Notes: a model not told the origin generated them from the sequence alone. A stretch of 64,000 bases of DNA from Candidatus Zixiibacteriota bacterium (GCA_029860345.1 JAOUBJ010000002.1:332041-396040), one strand, 5' to 3'; shown: positions 26,089 through 36,893, counted from the stretch's first letter. Made by a program: numbers and translations.

Positions 26089-27744
26089 TCACTGACACGC
26101 CGGCGGGGGCGGGCCGCCGTCAAACATGAAAGAAACCATGAAAACCAAATCAGCGATGTCGATGATTTCATCAACGCCGTTTATGTTCATTTCCTGCCTA
26201 CATACAGCCGGCGGGCCACCATCGAACATGTAGCTGACCAGGGCAATAAGGTCTGAAATATCTACCGGCCCGCCATCATGGGTGAAGTCACCTCTTTGCA
26301 CGCAACAATCCACGTACAGCGATATCGTTTTCTGATACACACCATCGTCTCTGGTCAGCAGGTGCGCCTGATCTTCCCAGGAATGAGTGAAGATTCCCTC
26401 TGGATTAAGGTCAGGATTGCACGATGGGCATCCGGCGGCATCATCGGGTAACGAAACATCCTCTGAGAGGGTGAGGTTCTCACCAAATGTGAAAGAGCCG
26501 TGGACCACGCAAAAACAGGTAGACACGACATAACTGGTGTCCAACCACATGTGGTAATCGGCACCATCAAAAAGCCATCTGATTCTCTGAGAGTATTCGT
26601 TGCCGGAGTCATACTCCAAGACTGTGTACTCACCCAGAAATCCGCCCGCAAAAGTGCATGCGTCGCCTACGCCATCTGAATTATTATCAGTCTGAGCGGG
26701 GTTGTGCACGTGCGGACAGTTATCCTCCGGGCAGGTGTTGCCTGAATATTCTGGGTTGCCGAAACCATCGCCATCGGTATCGATGCAGGCGTCACACAAA
26801 TCTCCGAGGCCGTCGCTGTCAGTGTCCAGCTGATTGGGGTTGTGAACTTCAGGACAATTGTCATCAGGACAAGTGTTCGCCGGGTGGCCGGGATCGCCGA
26901 AACCATCGCCGTCGGTGTCCGTGCATTCATCGCACGCATCACCAACGCCATCCGAGTCGGTATCGTCTTGATCCGGGTTATGGACGGCCGGGCAATTGTC
27001 ATCGGGGCAAGTATTAACAAAACCGGGATCACCAAAGCCATCTCCGTCGACATCGGTGCAATCGTCGCAAATGTCACCGAGTTCGTCGTCGTCCGAATCG
27101 ATTTGATCAGGATTGAAGAGATCGACGCAGTTATCTGTCGCATCCGGTATACCATCCTCATCGGAGTCCATGGTATCGACCACTACAAAACAGTGGGGAC
27201 CATCCCAGGTGGGAAACCTTGTTCCCACTCCACCCCCGGCAGCCCATTGCCAAGTGCCGCTTGGGGGAAAGTAGGAGGAGTCGATGCATATATGTTGTGC
27301 TGGTCCGCTTGCAACTATGGGGCCGATTGAAATCGAGTAGGTGGTGTCATCGAAATGCGCGGGCATCCCGATGGAAGGCGGAACTCCCAAGGCAGCCCCA
27401 CCGAATCCTACGGTGTCGGCATCAATACCATCAGCGTCGACAGGGTTGGCCACGAATACCATAAAGTTGGAGTCCCAGTCGATGCTTGCAAGTAGAGTCG
27501 CCGAGGTTCCGGTCCAGGTCAAATCGTCGGGTGAGTATATTCTGAAACCATTGGTGATTCCAATGAAATCATGCTCTTCGAGATTGGCAGTACGAATATA
27601 AAATGTCAACCCCCCGCCGTTAACCACAGCGCTGTCGGTGATCAGTCCCACCACGGTGTCAAGTGTGATCAGTTGATCCTGACCATAGCCAACACCGCAC
27701 AACAGCGACGTTGACACGAACAAAACGAGCAGATAACGCTTCAC
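26089..27744 (-). CDS. Secreted thrombospondin type 3 repeat protein with dockerin-like tail
   Basis: 551 aa. The GTG at 27744 is the best start because GGAGG precedes it at 5 nt; a GTG four codons earlier overlaps that site. Signal peptide (V/M)[21 protein letters not shown] beta-sandwich of about 150 residues is followed by four thrombospondin type 3 units of the long form ([20 protein letters not shown]). A second beta-rich domain (about 360-470) with several Cys comes next, then two dockerin-like repeats ending GGPPPPACQ. It starts 19 bp after the stop of the FG-GAP gene upstream, so the two are very likely co-transcribed. Confidence 0.78.
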   Translation of the reverse strand: MKRYLLVLFVSTSLLCGVGYGQDQLITLDTVVGLITDSAVVNGGGLTFYIRTANLEEHDFIGITNGFRIYSPDDLTWTGTSATLLASIDWDSNFMVFVANPVDADGIDADTVGFGGAALGVPPSIGMPAHFDDTTYSISIGPIVASGPAQHICIDSSYFPPSGTWQWAAGGGVGTRFPTWDGPHCFVVVDTMDSDEDGIPDATDNCVDLFNPDQIDSDDDELGDICDDCTDVDGDGFGDPGFVNTCPDDNCPAVHNPDQDDTDSDGVGDACDECTDTDGDGFGDPGHPANTCPDDNCPEVHNPNQLDTDSDGLGDLCDACIDTDGDGFGNPEYSGNTCPEDNCPHVHNPAQTDNNSDGVGDACTFAGGFLGEYTVLEYDSGNEYSQRIRWLFDGADYHMWLDTSYVVSTCFCVVHGSFTFGENLTLSEDVSLPDDAAGCPSCNPDLNPEGIFTHSWEDQAHLLTRDDGVYQKTISLYVDCCVQRGDFTHDGGPVDISDLIALVSYMFDGGPPAVCRQEMNINGVDEIIDIADLVFMVSFMFDGGPPPPACQ

Positions 27745-27763
27745 AACTCCCTCCACAATTCAC

Positions 27764-30433
27764 TTACGGACAATCAGGCGGCGGCGGTCCGCCCGTGAAC
27801 ATGAAATCCACCAAGTATACCAAATCTGAAATCGACAGTGCTTCATCACCGAACGGCGGCTGCAACTCCGCCTCCTCCCAGCACGGCGGGGGCGGACCGG
27901 CGTTGAACATGAAGTCGACCATGTAGACCAAATCAGAAATGTCGATCACATCGCCTAAGTCGCCATCGATATTGCCAATATAACCCAGACAGCATCCGGC
28001 GTCATACATCGAGTTGAATGCGTACACGACGCCGGACGAGCCGAAAGTGACACAGGCCATATTCCCGGCGCCGTCGCCATTGATATCACCGACACCGACA
28101 TGCATCACATCTCCGGCGCAACTGCGTTCGTAATAGGCATCACCGGTAGCGCCGTCTATGGCCCGAACATTCCCGTCATCGGAGCCGATCAGTGCATCGT
28201 CCTGGCCGTCGCCGTTGAGGTCGTAGCCGATTACGCAGTTGATCTCATCACCGGCCGTGAACGACCACAGCTCGGCGCCGTTGGTGCCGTCGAATGCGTA
28301 AACCTTGCGGTCATTGTAGTTGGTGCCGATCAAGACATCACCGGCTTTGTCCCAGTTGACCAGTCCGGACGACATGGCGTAGTCGGATGACGGTTCCAGC
28401 GGTCCGCTGGACCACATTTCGTCGTGCGTGACACCGCTGACCATGATTACTTTACCCATCGTGGCGCCCATTTTCTTGATACCGATAGCGACATCAAGCA
28501 CGCCGTTGTCGTCGGCATCCAGGACTTCGCAGTGGGCGGCATACTGGGTGCCGATAGCGTATTCCCAAAGAGTGTTACCGGTGGAATCCTCCAGGACAAC
28601 CATCTTGCCGCCTACAATCGCCACCACGTCGGGTAGCCCGTTGCCGTTCATTTCGGCAATCTCGATTTCTTCCGGATCGCCGCCGGTGAATGATCGTGAC
28701 CACAACAAATCGAGTCGAGTCGTACCGGCGATTGCGTAGATCGTGCCGTCGTCGCTACCCGCGATCACGTCGACGTCGCCGTCTCCATTAAGGTCGGCGG
28801 CTTGCAGGTTCTTGCGATAAATCTGATCGGCCGGATCGGTGAACTGCCACATGACACTGCCGTCGTTGCCGTAAAGAGCGGTTACCATGTCGTCGTTACC
28901 GGCAACAGCTACGTCGATCTGTCCGTTGTTGTCAAAATCTCCCGTTGTCACGGCGTATAGGTTCTGGGTGCCGGTCCAGTGCCACAAGGTGTCACCGGTA
29001 CAGCCATCGATGGCCCACACCCAATCGTCAAGCGAGGCCACTACCAGTACGTCCTCGCAGTCATCGTTGTTCAGATCAGCGATGGCCAGGGCATTGCCGT
29101 ACTCACCGAAGGCGTACTCCCACAGCATGGGGGACTCAGCCGACCGGAGCGCCCAGATGGACTTACCGGGATTCGGTGGTGTACCGACAAACTCGGCGCC
29201 ACCACCGGCGGCGACGTCGACAATGGCATCACCGTCGAACTCGGCCACAGCCACCGAATACATTGTCCCCGAAACTGCATAGTACCAGACCAACGAACTA
29301 TCTACGGCCGAAACCACCGACACCCGGTCCCACGTTGCGGCAACGATGTTCAAGTCGCCGTCGCCGGTAACATCGGCAAAGGCCAGGTCACGCGGAAAGC
29401 TCTCAAGACTATCCGATTCGAACATCAGTGATGGTTCCGTGCCGTCCAGCGCTATGACCCGGCGCCAGCCGAGAAAGTTTCCGATTACCAGATCGAGATC
29501 GGTGTCGTTGTCGATGTCGTAAGTGTACAAATCAATCTGACCGTTGGTGTGGTCAATGGCGCCGAAGTCGTAGCTCCATTCGAGAATTCCGTCGGCGGCA
29601 TTGCGAACGTACAGGTGCCCCTGGTCGGCGCCGTCGATTCCGGTGAAAATAGCCTCCGGCGTACCATCATCATCGATGTCCTCAATCATGGCGTCCAAAA
29701 CCACGTAAGCAACCGTGGAATCCCAGATGAAGGCGCCGGTGGCGCCGTTGATCACGCCACAGTAGTTGTCGTAGCCGGTCAAGTATTCATTGGCAAATGC
29801 AACGTCGTCGATGTTGTCACCGGTTACGTCGCCGGTGGCCACGGCGTTGATCCAAAGGCCATCGACATACCTGGCCCAAAGCCTGGCCCCGGTCTCGCCG
29901 TCGATGGCGTACACGGAATCATCGAACGAAGCCGCGACGACATCGAGGTAGACATCCCCGTCCAAATCGGCGGTGGTTACGTCCTGGATAGTGGCGTCGA
30001 TAGGAAAGACCCACAGGGCGGTGCCGGTAGCACCGTTGATGGCGTGGACATCACCGTCCGGCGTGTTGCCGGAGTTGTACGAAGCGCCGGCGATTACATC
30101 CATCACGTTGTCGTTGTTGACGTCGCCGATAGTCATCGAGCGCACGCCGTCCTGCAACCAATATATCCAAAGGGTGTCGTTGGTCTTGCCGTCGATAGCC
30201 ACCACTTGATGCGGGTAGCCATAATAGTCGCTGGAGTACTCACCGCCGATAACATCGAAAGTGCCGTCGCCGTTGAGATCGGCCGTCTCGACATGTTTGG
30301 TCGCCCACTCGCCGTCAAAGGTCCAGATCGGTTCGCCGGAGATTCCCTGGCCTATCGCCAGCGGGGGCAAGCTCAGGGCTATGATGACAGCCAATAACAC
30401 AAACCCTATACCAACAGTTGATTTCGGAATCAT
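27764..30433 (-). CDS. Secreted FG-GAP/PQQ-type beta-propeller protein with dockerin-like tail
   Basis: 889 aa with AGGAGAG before ATG and signal peptide MIPKSTVGIGFVLLAVIIAL ending near AIGQG. The body is about sixteen propeller blades combining FG-GAP calcium loops (ADLNGDGTFDVIGG) with PQQ-propeller strands (VYAIDGETGARLWARYV). It has no recognisable catalytic domain. The C-terminus carries two dockerin-like repeats (VIDISDLVYMVDFMFNAGPP and LSISDLVYLVDFMFTGG), ending GGPPPPDCP. It is the first gene of the leftward cluster 30433-24510. A structural or ligand-binding surface role is likely, but no substrate can be named. Confidence 0.8.
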   Translation of the reverse strand: MIPKSTVGIGFVLLAVIIALSLPPLAIGQGISGEPIWTFDGEWATKHVETADLNGDGTFDVIGGEYSSDYYGYPHQVVAIDGKTNDTLWIYWLQDGVRSMTIGDVNNDNVMDVIAGASYNSGNTPDGDVHAINGATGTALWVFPIDATIQDVTTADLDGDVYLDVVAASFDDSVYAIDGETGARLWARYVDGLWINAVATGDVTGDNIDDVAFANEYLTGYDNYCGVINGATGAFIWDSTVAYVVLDAMIEDIDDDGTPEAIFTGIDGADQGHLYVRNAADGILEWSYDFGAIDHTNGQIDLYTYDIDNDTDLDLVIGNFLGWRRVIALDGTEPSLMFESDSLESFPRDLAFADVTGDGDLNIVAATWDRVSVVSAVDSSLVWYYAVSGTMYSVAVAEFDGDAIVDVAAGGGAEFVGTPPNPGKSIWALRSAESPMLWEYAFGEYGNALAIADLNNDDCEDVLVVASLDDWVWAIDGCTGDTLWHWTGTQNLYAVTTGDFDNNGQIDVAVAGNDDMVTALYGNDGSVMWQFTDPADQIYRKNLQAADLNGDGDVDVIAGSDDGTIYAIAGTTRLDLLWSRSFTGGDPEEIEIAEMNGNGLPDVVAIVGGKMVVLEDSTGNTLWEYAIGTQYAAHCEVLDADDNGVLDVAIGIKKMGATMGKVIMVSGVTHDEMWSSGPLEPSSDYAMSSGLVNWDKAGDVLIGTNYNDRKVYAFDGTNGAELWSFTAGDEINCVIGYDLNGDGQDDALIGSDDGNVRAIDGATGDAYYERSCAGDVMHVGVGDINGDGAGNMACVTFGSSGVVYAFNSMYDAGCCLGYIGNIDGDLGDVIDISDLVYMVDFMFNAGPPPPCWEEAELQPPFGDEALSISDLVYLVDFMFTGGPPPPDCP

Positions 30434-30545
30434 TATACTCTCTCCTGTTGTCGTTGCCTGTAGTACCTATATCACCCAAATATAGGGCGTTATCTCCATT
30501 TCACCAAACTGTTTCCATACCCATTGACCTGTGCGACAAAACAGC

Positions 30546-30574
30546 TTGTCATGTCGGCTGCGAAAGACTATAGT
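30546..30574 (+). promoter_or_regulatory. Promoter of the S9 peptidase gene
   Basis: TTGTCA (30546-30551), 17-bp spacer, TATAGT (30569-30574), 40 bp before the start codon at 30615. Confidence 0.6.
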
Positions 30575-30614
30575 AACGCCCGAAAGAAAAACCTCAAGCG
30601 TTTCGGAGGTCCCG

Positions 30615-33104
30615 ATGTTTGCTAAAGCAAGTCACACCCGCAACTTAGTATCGTTAATCTTTATGCTTTCCCTGCTGGTCGGCGCGTCGCCCGGTTTTTC
30701 GGTCGAAAGCGAAACTTACCAGATGCCGCCCAAGAGCATCGCCGACCTGGCCGAAGCAGCGCGTACACCCTCGGTTTCGATCAGCCCGACCAATGAGTGG
30801 ATGCTGCAACTGAAATACCCGCCGCTGGTCTCTATAGAAGAAGTATCGCAGCCGGAATTGCGCATCGGCGGTCTGCGAATCAACCCGCGCACCAACGGCC
30901 CCAGTCGAGGCTATTATTTCTATGAATTGTCGTTCAGGAAGATATCCGATGGTTCCGTGCTCCCGGTCTCCGGATTACCGGCTGGAGCCAAGGTCACCAA
31001 CTCTCGCTGGTCGCCCGATGGTAATAAGATCGCGTTTGTCAACGGTAGCGCTGAAGGGCTGGAACTCTGGATAGCTGATGTGGTCACCGGCCAGGCGCGC
31101 CGCCTGCCGGTTGCGCCGTTGAATGCTGCCTACGGCAGCCCGATCCGGTGGTTATCCGACAACAAGACCCTGATAGCAAGAACGATTACGCCTGGTCGTG
31201 GCAGCGCGCCGCAGGAGCCACTGACGCCGAGCGGACCAATCGTGCAGGAAAACCTGGGACGCAAGGCTCCCGCCCGAACCTACCAGGACCTCCTCAAGAA
31301 CGAGTTCGATGCCCAACTGTTCGAGCACTACCTCAGTTCCCAGTTGGTCAAAGTCGATCTCGAAGGCAACCAAACCCAGATAGGTCCATCCGGTATCATC
31401 AAGAGCTTCGGACCCTCGCCCGACGGCAAACTGATCCTGGTCTCGACGATCCATCGACCTTTCTCGTATACGGTTCCGGCCTACCGCTTCCCGGTCAGAA
31501 CCGAAGTGTGGGACTCAGATGGTAACGTGGTTTACCAGGTTGCGGATGCTCCATTGGCCGACAATATTCCGATGGCCTTCGGCTCGACACGCACCGGCCG
31601 ACGCGAAGTTGTCTGGCGTGCTGATGCCGACGCCACACTCTGCTGGGCTGAGGCTCTCGACGGCGGCGATGCCGGCGCCGAAGCTGACGAACGCGACCAG
31701 GTGTTCATGCTCGCGGCACCGTTCGACGCCGATCCAACCTCGTTGATTACGATGCCGCTGCGTTACGATAATGTTGAATGGGCCAGCGACGAATTGGCCT
31801 TGGTCTCCGGGTGGTGGTGGCAGACCCGTAATATCAAAACCTGGTTGGTTGAACCGGGAGACCCATCGAAGAAGCCGAGGTTGCTCGAAGATAGATCCTG
31901 GGAAGATCGTTACAACGACCCCGGTTCACCGATGCATCGCAGGACCGAACGGGGCACTTCGGTATTGCTGACCGCCGACAAGGGGCGGACTCTCTTTCTG
32001 ACTTCAAGCGGCGCCTCACCTGAGGGAGATCGCCCGTTTCTCGATGAGTGGGACCTTAAGACCGATGAGCACAAACGGCTCTTTCGTTCAGAGGAACCGA
32101 ATTATGAAAGCCCGGTTCGTCTGATCGATGTCAAGAAACGCCAATTGTTGACCCGGCGCGAATCGATCACCGAGCCACCCAACTATTACCTTCGGAACCT
32201 GAAAAAAGGCTCGCTTGAACCGGTAACGGATTTTCCGCATCCCACGCCGCAGTTAGTCGGCGTACAGAAGGAGTTGATTCGATATCAACGTGAGGATGGC
32301 GTAAACCTCACCGGTACGCTCTACCTGCCGCCCGACTACAAACCCGAGGATGGTCCCCTGCCGATGCTGATGTGGGCCTACCCGCAGGAGTACAAGAGCG
32401 CCGACGCGGCCGGACAGGTGACCGACTCACCGTATCGGTTTGTGCGAGTCGGTTGGTATTCGCCCCTTATGTGGCTGGTGCATGGATATGCCGTGCTCGA
32501 TGATCCGGCTATGCCGATAGTCGGGCAAGGTGACGAAGAACCGAACGATACGTTCGTGGAACAACTGGTATCAAGCGCCCAGGCGGCTGTCGATGAAGTC
32601 GTGCGTCGCGGCGTTGCCGATCCCGATCGCATCGCCATAGGTGGACACTCCTACGGCGCCTTCATGACGGCTAACCTACTGGCCCACTCCGATATTTATC
32701 GCGCCGGCATCGCTCGCAGCGGCGCCTACAATCGAACCCTGACGCCGTTCGGATTCCAGGCTGAAGAACGCAGCCTTTGGGAATCACCGGAAATATATTT
32801 CGCCATGTCACCGTTCATGCACGCCGAAAAAGTGAACGAACCCATACTGCTGATTCACGGCGAGGCCGACAACAACTCTGGGACCTACCCGCTTCAGAGC
32901 CGGCGCTACTACTCCGCTCTCAAGGGCCACGGCGCCACGGCGCGGTTGGTGATGCTGCCGCACGAGAGTCACGGCTATCGAGGTCGTGAATCGGTCATGC
33001 ACATGTTGTGGGAAATGACCGACTGGATGGACACGTATGTCCGCGATGCTGAACCCAGGGAGTTACTCAAAACCAAACAGGAAGCCGGTTCCGAATCGCA
33101 ATAG
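30615..33104 (+). CDS. Exported S9 prolyl-oligopeptidase-family serine peptidase (glutamyl-endopeptidase-like)
   Basis: 829 aa from the ATG at 30615 (GGAGG, 5-nt spacing), giving a signal peptide MFAKASHTRNLVSLIFMLSL; the in-frame ATG at 30531 precedes the promoter and is rejected. An N-terminal beta-propeller (about 50-560) precedes an alpha/beta hydrolase domain with a full triad: Ser679 in GGHSYGAFM, Asp752 in GEADNNSGT and His786 in PHESHGY. The segment SGAYNRTLTPFGFQAEER resembles the S9D group typified by chloroplast glutamyl endopeptidase. Predicted to hydrolyse peptides in the periplasm. A 54-aa open frame follows 57 bp downstream. Confidence 0.88.
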   Translation: MFAKASHTRNLVSLIFMLSLLVGASPGFSVESETYQMPPKSIADLAEAARTPSVSISPTNEWMLQLKYPPLVSIEEVSQPELRIGGLRINPRTNGPSRGYYFYELSFRKISDGSVLPVSGLPAGAKVTNSRWSPDGNKIAFVNGSAEGLELWIADVVTGQARRLPVAPLNAAYGSPIRWLSDNKTLIARTITPGRGSAPQEPLTPSGPIVQENLGRKAPARTYQDLLKNEFDAQLFEHYLSSQLVKVDLEGNQTQIGPSGIIKSFGPSPDGKLILVSTIHRPFSYTVPAYRFPVRTEVWDSDGNVVYQVADAPLADNIPMAFGSTRTGRREVVWRADADATLCWAEALDGGDAGAEADERDQVFMLAAPFDADPTSLITMPLRYDNVEWASDELALVSGWWWQTRNIKTWLVEPGDPSKKPRLLEDRSWEDRYNDPGSPMHRRTERGTSVLLTADKGRTLFLTSSGASPEGDRPFLDEWDLKTDEHKRLFRSEEPNYESPVRLIDVKKRQLLTRRESITEPPNYYLRNLKKGSLEPVTDFPHPTPQLVGVQKELIRYQREDGVNLTGTLYLPPDYKPEDGPLPMLMWAYPQEYKSADAAGQVTDSPYRFVRVGWYSPLMWLVHGYAVLDDPAMPIVGQGDEEPNDTFVEQLVSSAQAAVDEVVRRGVADPDRIAIGGHSYGAFMTANLLAHSDIYRAGIARSGAYNRTLTPFGFQAEERSLWESPEIYFAMSPFMHAEKVNEPILLIHGEADNNSGTYPLQSRRYYSALKGHGATARLVMLPHESHGYRGRESVMHMLWEMTDWMDTYVRDAEPRELLKTKQEAGSESQ

Positions 33105-33161
33105 TGGCCGGCGTCTGACATTTTTGTAGAGAGTCGAAGATCAGAGACGGAGGGTAGCCGA

Positions 33162-33326
33162 ATGTCGAAAAAACGCAGAGCAGTTTCTTGTGCTGCGGCG
33201 CTGGAGCTATTGTCTGGCGACACCCAGGCTGTTGCAGAAAATCTCGCCTCGTTTTCGCAAGATCGGTATGACCGGGCAAAGGCGGTCTTGGAACAGGTTG
33301 TGCAAGCCTCAGATCATGGCAATTGA
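33162..33326 (+). CDS. Small hypothetical protein, 54 aa
   Basis: A short gene with GGAGG 8 nt before ATG. It encodes a soluble, helical, mildly basic product beginning MSKKRRAVSCAAALELLSGD and ending VVQASDHGN. It reads in the same direction as the S9 peptidase and may be on its transcript. The helical pattern with LASFSQDRYDRAKAVLEQVV recalls small regulatory or antitoxin-like proteins, but I recognise no family. The stop lies 20 bp from the convergent dockerin gene. Confidence 0.45.
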   Translation: MSKKRRAVSCAAALELLSGDTQAVAENLASFSQDRYDRAKAVLEQVVQASDHGN

Positions 33327-33346
33327 ACTCGAGGCCGACGGCTTGA

Positions 33347-34675
33347 CTACTCCAACACAATCGTCTGCCGGTCGACGAGTAGTAGAGGATCATCGGGCTC
33401 ATTCCGTGCATACACTTCGGCCACATAGCTACCGGGCGCTATGTTGTACACGCGACCCGTAACATCGAAAGAACAGTCGCAAGCCATATATTCTTCCGAG
33501 ATGTTGATCTCGTAAAACCGAAGAGTGTCCCCGACAGCGTTGAAACCGACTTCAATAACGGCGCCGCAATTGAAAGTAGCGTCGAAGTGTTGCAGGTTCA
33601 GGGTGTCACCATTGTACTCATAGTTCACAACAGAACGACCGCCGCCTCGACTTAAACAGCCGCTGTCGCCGAACTCAGACATGCTCGAATCTCCGGCCGG
33701 AAGGTGGATATTTCGCCGGTCCAACAGCAGACTTTCCTCCCAGGGATAGTCCTGGTTGTAGACCTCGGCCACATACGATCCGGGGGGCAGGCCCTCCACG
33801 ATTGAAGTCAGTTCATAATAGCACATGCACGGCACCGGGAAATCCCCGTTCACATTCCGCTCGTGAAAGCGCAGGGTGTCGCCGACAATCTCCAAATCCA
33901 GCATCAAATCAGCGGCGCAGTTGAACCAGGCGTTTTCGTGAACCATGGTCAAGACGCCGGATTGCCAAAGATAGTAGATGATCGGATCACCCCATTCCGG
34001 TGGACCTTTGGGATCAGGAACGCATTCGCCAACGTCGAAGTAGATAGCTCCCGTAGCAACCACCGCCGTGTCGACACCCTCCAGATTCCCGTCTATGTCG
34101 ATCAGCGTCACTATATACTCGCCCGGCGAGAGATTGTGAATGGTCGATTCCAGATCGAAAGGACAGTAACAATCACAGAGTTCGTTGGTGTCGGCCTCGT
34201 ATCCGATGAAATGATTGCCGTACCGATAGTACTGAACATTATAGCCGAGACAGCATTGGTAGTACGCCTCCGGATGATAAACATGAATCTCGTTGCCGAC
34301 CGCCACTATATACATACCACGATCCCGGGCCGGACCGCTGTCGGCCCCCATGCTGTCCAGGCATTGACCGCTGTTTTCAGAGTGGTCGTTGAACTCCACA
34401 AAACTACACTGCGGAGTACAGATGCCCTCAAACACGAACCAGCATTCGACCCAGCAGATCAGCGTGGAGATGTCAATGTCCCCTCCGGCGCCGTCACAGT
34501 CGGCCGTGCCAGGGAAGGGCAACGGTGGTCCACCGGAAAACATGAAGTCGACCAGGTAGACAATGTCGGAAATGTCAATAACCCCGCTGAGGTCAAAATC
34601 ACCGCACGCCGGTTCGGCCTGGACAGAACCAGCCAACATTAGCGGCAGCACAAATAGGAACATCCACTTTTTCAT
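33347..34675 (-). CDS. Secreted protein with N-terminal dockerin-like module and three cysteine-containing repeats
   Basis: 442 aa with AAAGG 8 nt before ATG and signal peptide MKKWMFLFVLPLMLAGSVQA. Unlike the other dockerin-tailed proteins here, the module is at the mature N-terminus (DLSGVIDISDIVYLVDFMFSGG, then a degenerate DIDISTLICWVECWF). The rest is three copies of a unit of about 105 residues. Each has a hydrophobic strand pair around a CxC or CDC motif (CDCYCPFDL, CMCYYEL, CDCSFDV), followed by LSPGEYIVTLI, LPPGSYVAEVY and IAPGSYVAEVY. I do not recognise the unit; it looks like a disulfide-stabilised beta-sandwich. Confidence 0.7.
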   Translation of the reverse strand: MKKWMFLFVLPLMLAGSVQAEPACGDFDLSGVIDISDIVYLVDFMFSGGPPLPFPGTADCDGAGGDIDISTLICWVECWFVFEGICTPQCSFVEFNDHSENSGQCLDSMGADSGPARDRGMYIVAVGNEIHVYHPEAYYQCCLGYNVQYYRYGNHFIGYEADTNELCDCYCPFDLESTIHNLSPGEYIVTLIDIDGNLEGVDTAVVATGAIYFDVGECVPDPKGPPEWGDPIIYYLWQSGVLTMVHENAWFNCAADLMLDLEIVGDTLRFHERNVNGDFPVPCMCYYELTSIVEGLPPGSYVAEVYNQDYPWEESLLLDRRNIHLPAGDSSMSEFGDSGCLSRGGGRSVVNYEYNGDTLNLQHFDATFNCGAVIEVGFNAVGDTLRFYEINISEEYMACDCSFDVTGRVYNIAPGSYVAEVYARNEPDDPLLLVDRQTIVLE

Positions 34676-34853
34676 AGCTGATGCCTTTGCTTGATTTCTA
34701 TATGGTCTCGATCCGTAGATTCATTAAAGTATACATACACCACCATGTTTAGTCAAGGGAGAATTCCCGCTCCCGGTCTTGTGCGGGGGCATGGGCTGAA
34801 GGCAGTGGTGCTCTCTGGGATACCGGTGCCGGTCGGTCCGGAATAGGAATCAC

Positions 34854-34882
34854 TTGTCAGGAAACCCGTTTTCAGTTACCTT
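34854..34882 (+). promoter_or_regulatory. Candidate gatE-gatD promoter
   Basis: TTGTCA (34854-34859), 17-bp spacer, TACCTT (34877-34882), 46 bp upstream of the proposed TTG start of gatE. Confidence 0.4.
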
Positions 34883-34928
34883 CAGCGCCGATGTTTGACG
34901 CCTGAAGCAAGCGAATTAGAGTCCGGAT

Positions 34929-36893
34929 TTGAGCACAAACTACGAAGAGACAAAACAGCATCTTGGTTACGTATCTCGCTCTGAAGCTACGGCCGAAACA
35001 TACGCCGACCTTGGCTTCATGTGCGGGCTGGAAATCCACCAGCAGTTGTTGACGGATCGAAAGCTGTTCTGTCGTTGTCCCGCCGGTCTGTACAACGATA
35101 AGGCGGATTACGACGCCGAAGTAGTCAGGCACATGCGTCCGACCCTTTCGGAACTGGGTGAGTATGACGGAACAGCGCTGATGGAGTTCCGGACGAAGAA
35201 GAACATCGTCTACCATTTGAAGAACGCCACCGCCTGCACCTATGAAGTCGACGACACGCCGCCCTTTCGAATCGATCAGCAGGCTCTTGATATTGCCATA
35301 CGCATCGCCCTAATGCTCAAGACCAACATCGTCGGTGAATTGCACATCACTCGCAAGCAGTATCTCGACGGAAGTATCCCCACCGGCTTTCAGCGCACCG
35401 GAATTATCGGGATCGAAGGAGAGATCCCCCTGACTAACAAGAAGGTGCGAATCATCCAATTGAGCCTGGAGGAGGATTCCTGCCGCGAAGTATCCGATGT
35501 CGGACATTGGCGGGTCTATACCACCGACAGGTTGGGAATGCCGTTGATTGAGACGGTTACCTATCCCGACATGCTCACACCCGACGAAGCCGCCGAAGCC
35601 GGACATTATCTGAGATTCCTCACGCGCAGCTCCGGGCTTGTGCGTTCGGGAATGGGCGCTGCGCGGCAGGATGTCAATGTCAGTATCACCGGTGGTACGC
35701 GCGTTGAGATCAAGGGCGTGGCGCACATCGCCTGGATACCTGAACTGACACACAACGAGGCCTTTCGTCAGAAAGCGCTGCTTGAAATCGCAGCCGGACT
35801 TACCGGTCGTGTCGACGCGAACGAATGGAAACTGGCGGTCACAGACGTCCCGCCGCGATTGTTGAGCGGCTTTTATGCATCCAAACCGGACCTGCCGCAT
35901 GATCATCGGTTTGTCGCAGTCAATCTCGCGGGCTGGGCAGGCGCCCTGTCGTTCTTCACGCAACCGGGAAAAGTATTTGCCGATGAACTGAGCGACCGGC
36001 TGAAGGTGATTGCCTGTCTGGAAAAACCGAATCTCCTGGTCTCGGAGCATGTGCGCGACGAGTTAGTGATGTCGGGTACCGACCTGGACGCGGTGCGGCG
36101 GCTGTTGAAGGCCGAGGATGGTGATGCTCAACTGCTCGTGTGGGGAGCGCCCGAAGACATTGAAACGGCCGTCGAAACAATCGACGAACGATGCCGCCTG
36201 GCCTTTGTCGGAGTACCGAACGAAACCAGAAAGGCCTTGCCTGACGGTACAACTCTCTTCGAGCGTGTCTTGCCGGGCGCTGATCGGATGTACCCCGATA
36301 CGGACAGCGCACCGATACCGATCTCCGACGATGCCATTGAAAGACTCGGCATGGATCTCCCTTGCGAAATCTGTGACCGTATGAGGCAACTGAACGAATG
36401 GAATATCCCGGCGGATACCCATCATTACCTGCTCACTCGTAACCTGGTGCCGGTTATCGAGAGGATCGTCGGCGAGTGTGATCTGTCGGCTCGGTTTGTC
36501 GGCACCCTACTGGGACATGCACTCAAGGTGCTTGAAGGTCGTAAGCCGTGGACAGTGGGATTCAGTAACAGCAAGGTCTACGGACTTGCCCGATTCGTAA
36601 AAGATCGCGGCTTGGACAAAGACATTCTTCCTGCTCTGTTACCGGTCGTCTATGAGCATCCCAACATGGTGTTTGAGTCGGTGCTCACAACAATCGGCTA
36701 CCGACCCGTCCAAGTGCAGGAGGTGCTCGAGCATGTACCTGCTCTGAAAGAGAAGTTCAAGGATGTTTGCACCAGTTCTGCGCCCAACGCCTGCGCCGAC
36801 TGGATCATGGGAAACCTTCGCAAACTTGCCCTCGGCAATATGCCTTTGGCCGAGCTTCGCCGGATTGTTGACAAGGAGGTGAGCGGTGGCTGA
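34929..36893 (+). CDS. gatE: Archaeal-type Glu-tRNA(Gln) amidotransferase subunit E
   Basis: 654 aa. GatE is the kinase/transamidase subunit that converts Glu-tRNA(Gln) to Gln-tRNA(Gln) with GatD. Family signatures run throughout: GLEIHQQLLTDRKLFCRC, LRPTLSELGEYDGTALMEF-like text, ARQDVNVSITGGTRVEIKGV, an inserted AspRS-like domain (about 290-420), and the C-terminal helical/tail region (about 520-640) as in GatB/YqeY proteins. The start is a TTG with poor Shine-Dalgarno; a later start would remove residues before the conserved core, so the exact N-terminus is uncertain. It overlaps gatD by 8 bp. GatDE is regarded as archaeal; its presence between plainly bacterial genes is notable. Confidence 0.9.
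   Translation: MSTNYEETKQHLGYVSRSEATAETYADLGFMCGLEIHQQLLTDRKLFCRCPAGLYNDKADYDAEVVRHMRPTLSELGEYDGTALMEFRTKKNIVYHLKNATACTYEVDDTPPFRIDQQALDIAIRIALMLKTNIVGELHITRKQYLDGSIPTGFQRTGIIGIEGEIPLTNKKVRIIQLSLEEDSCREVSDVGHWRVYTTDRLGMPLIETVTYPDMLTPDEAAEAGHYLRFLTRSSGLVRSGMGAARQDVNVSITGGTRVEIKGVAHIAWIPELTHNEAFRQKALLEIAAGLTGRVDANEWKLAVTDVPPRLLSGFYASKPDLPHDHRFVAVNLAGWAGALSFFTQPGKVFADELSDRLKVIACLEKPNLLVSEHVRDELVMSGTDLDAVRRLLKAEDGDAQLLVWGAPEDIETAVETIDERCRLAFVGVPNETRKALPDGTTLFERVLPGADRMYPDTDSAPIPISDDAIERLGMDLPCEICDRMRQLNEWNIPADTHHYLLTRNLVPVIERIVGECDLSARFVGTLLGHALKVLEGRKPWTVGFSNSKVYGLARFVKDRGLDKDILPALLPVVYEHPNMVFESVLTTIGYRPVQVQEVLEHVPALKEKFKDVCTSSAPNACADWIMGNLRKLALGNMPLAELRRIVDKEVSGG

Noticed and set aside
29549..30397. 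282-codon open frame on the plus strand opposite the FG-GAP protein
   Set aside because: It mirrors the repetitive GTC/GAC codons of the propeller gene; such shadows are expected and it lacks a start context.
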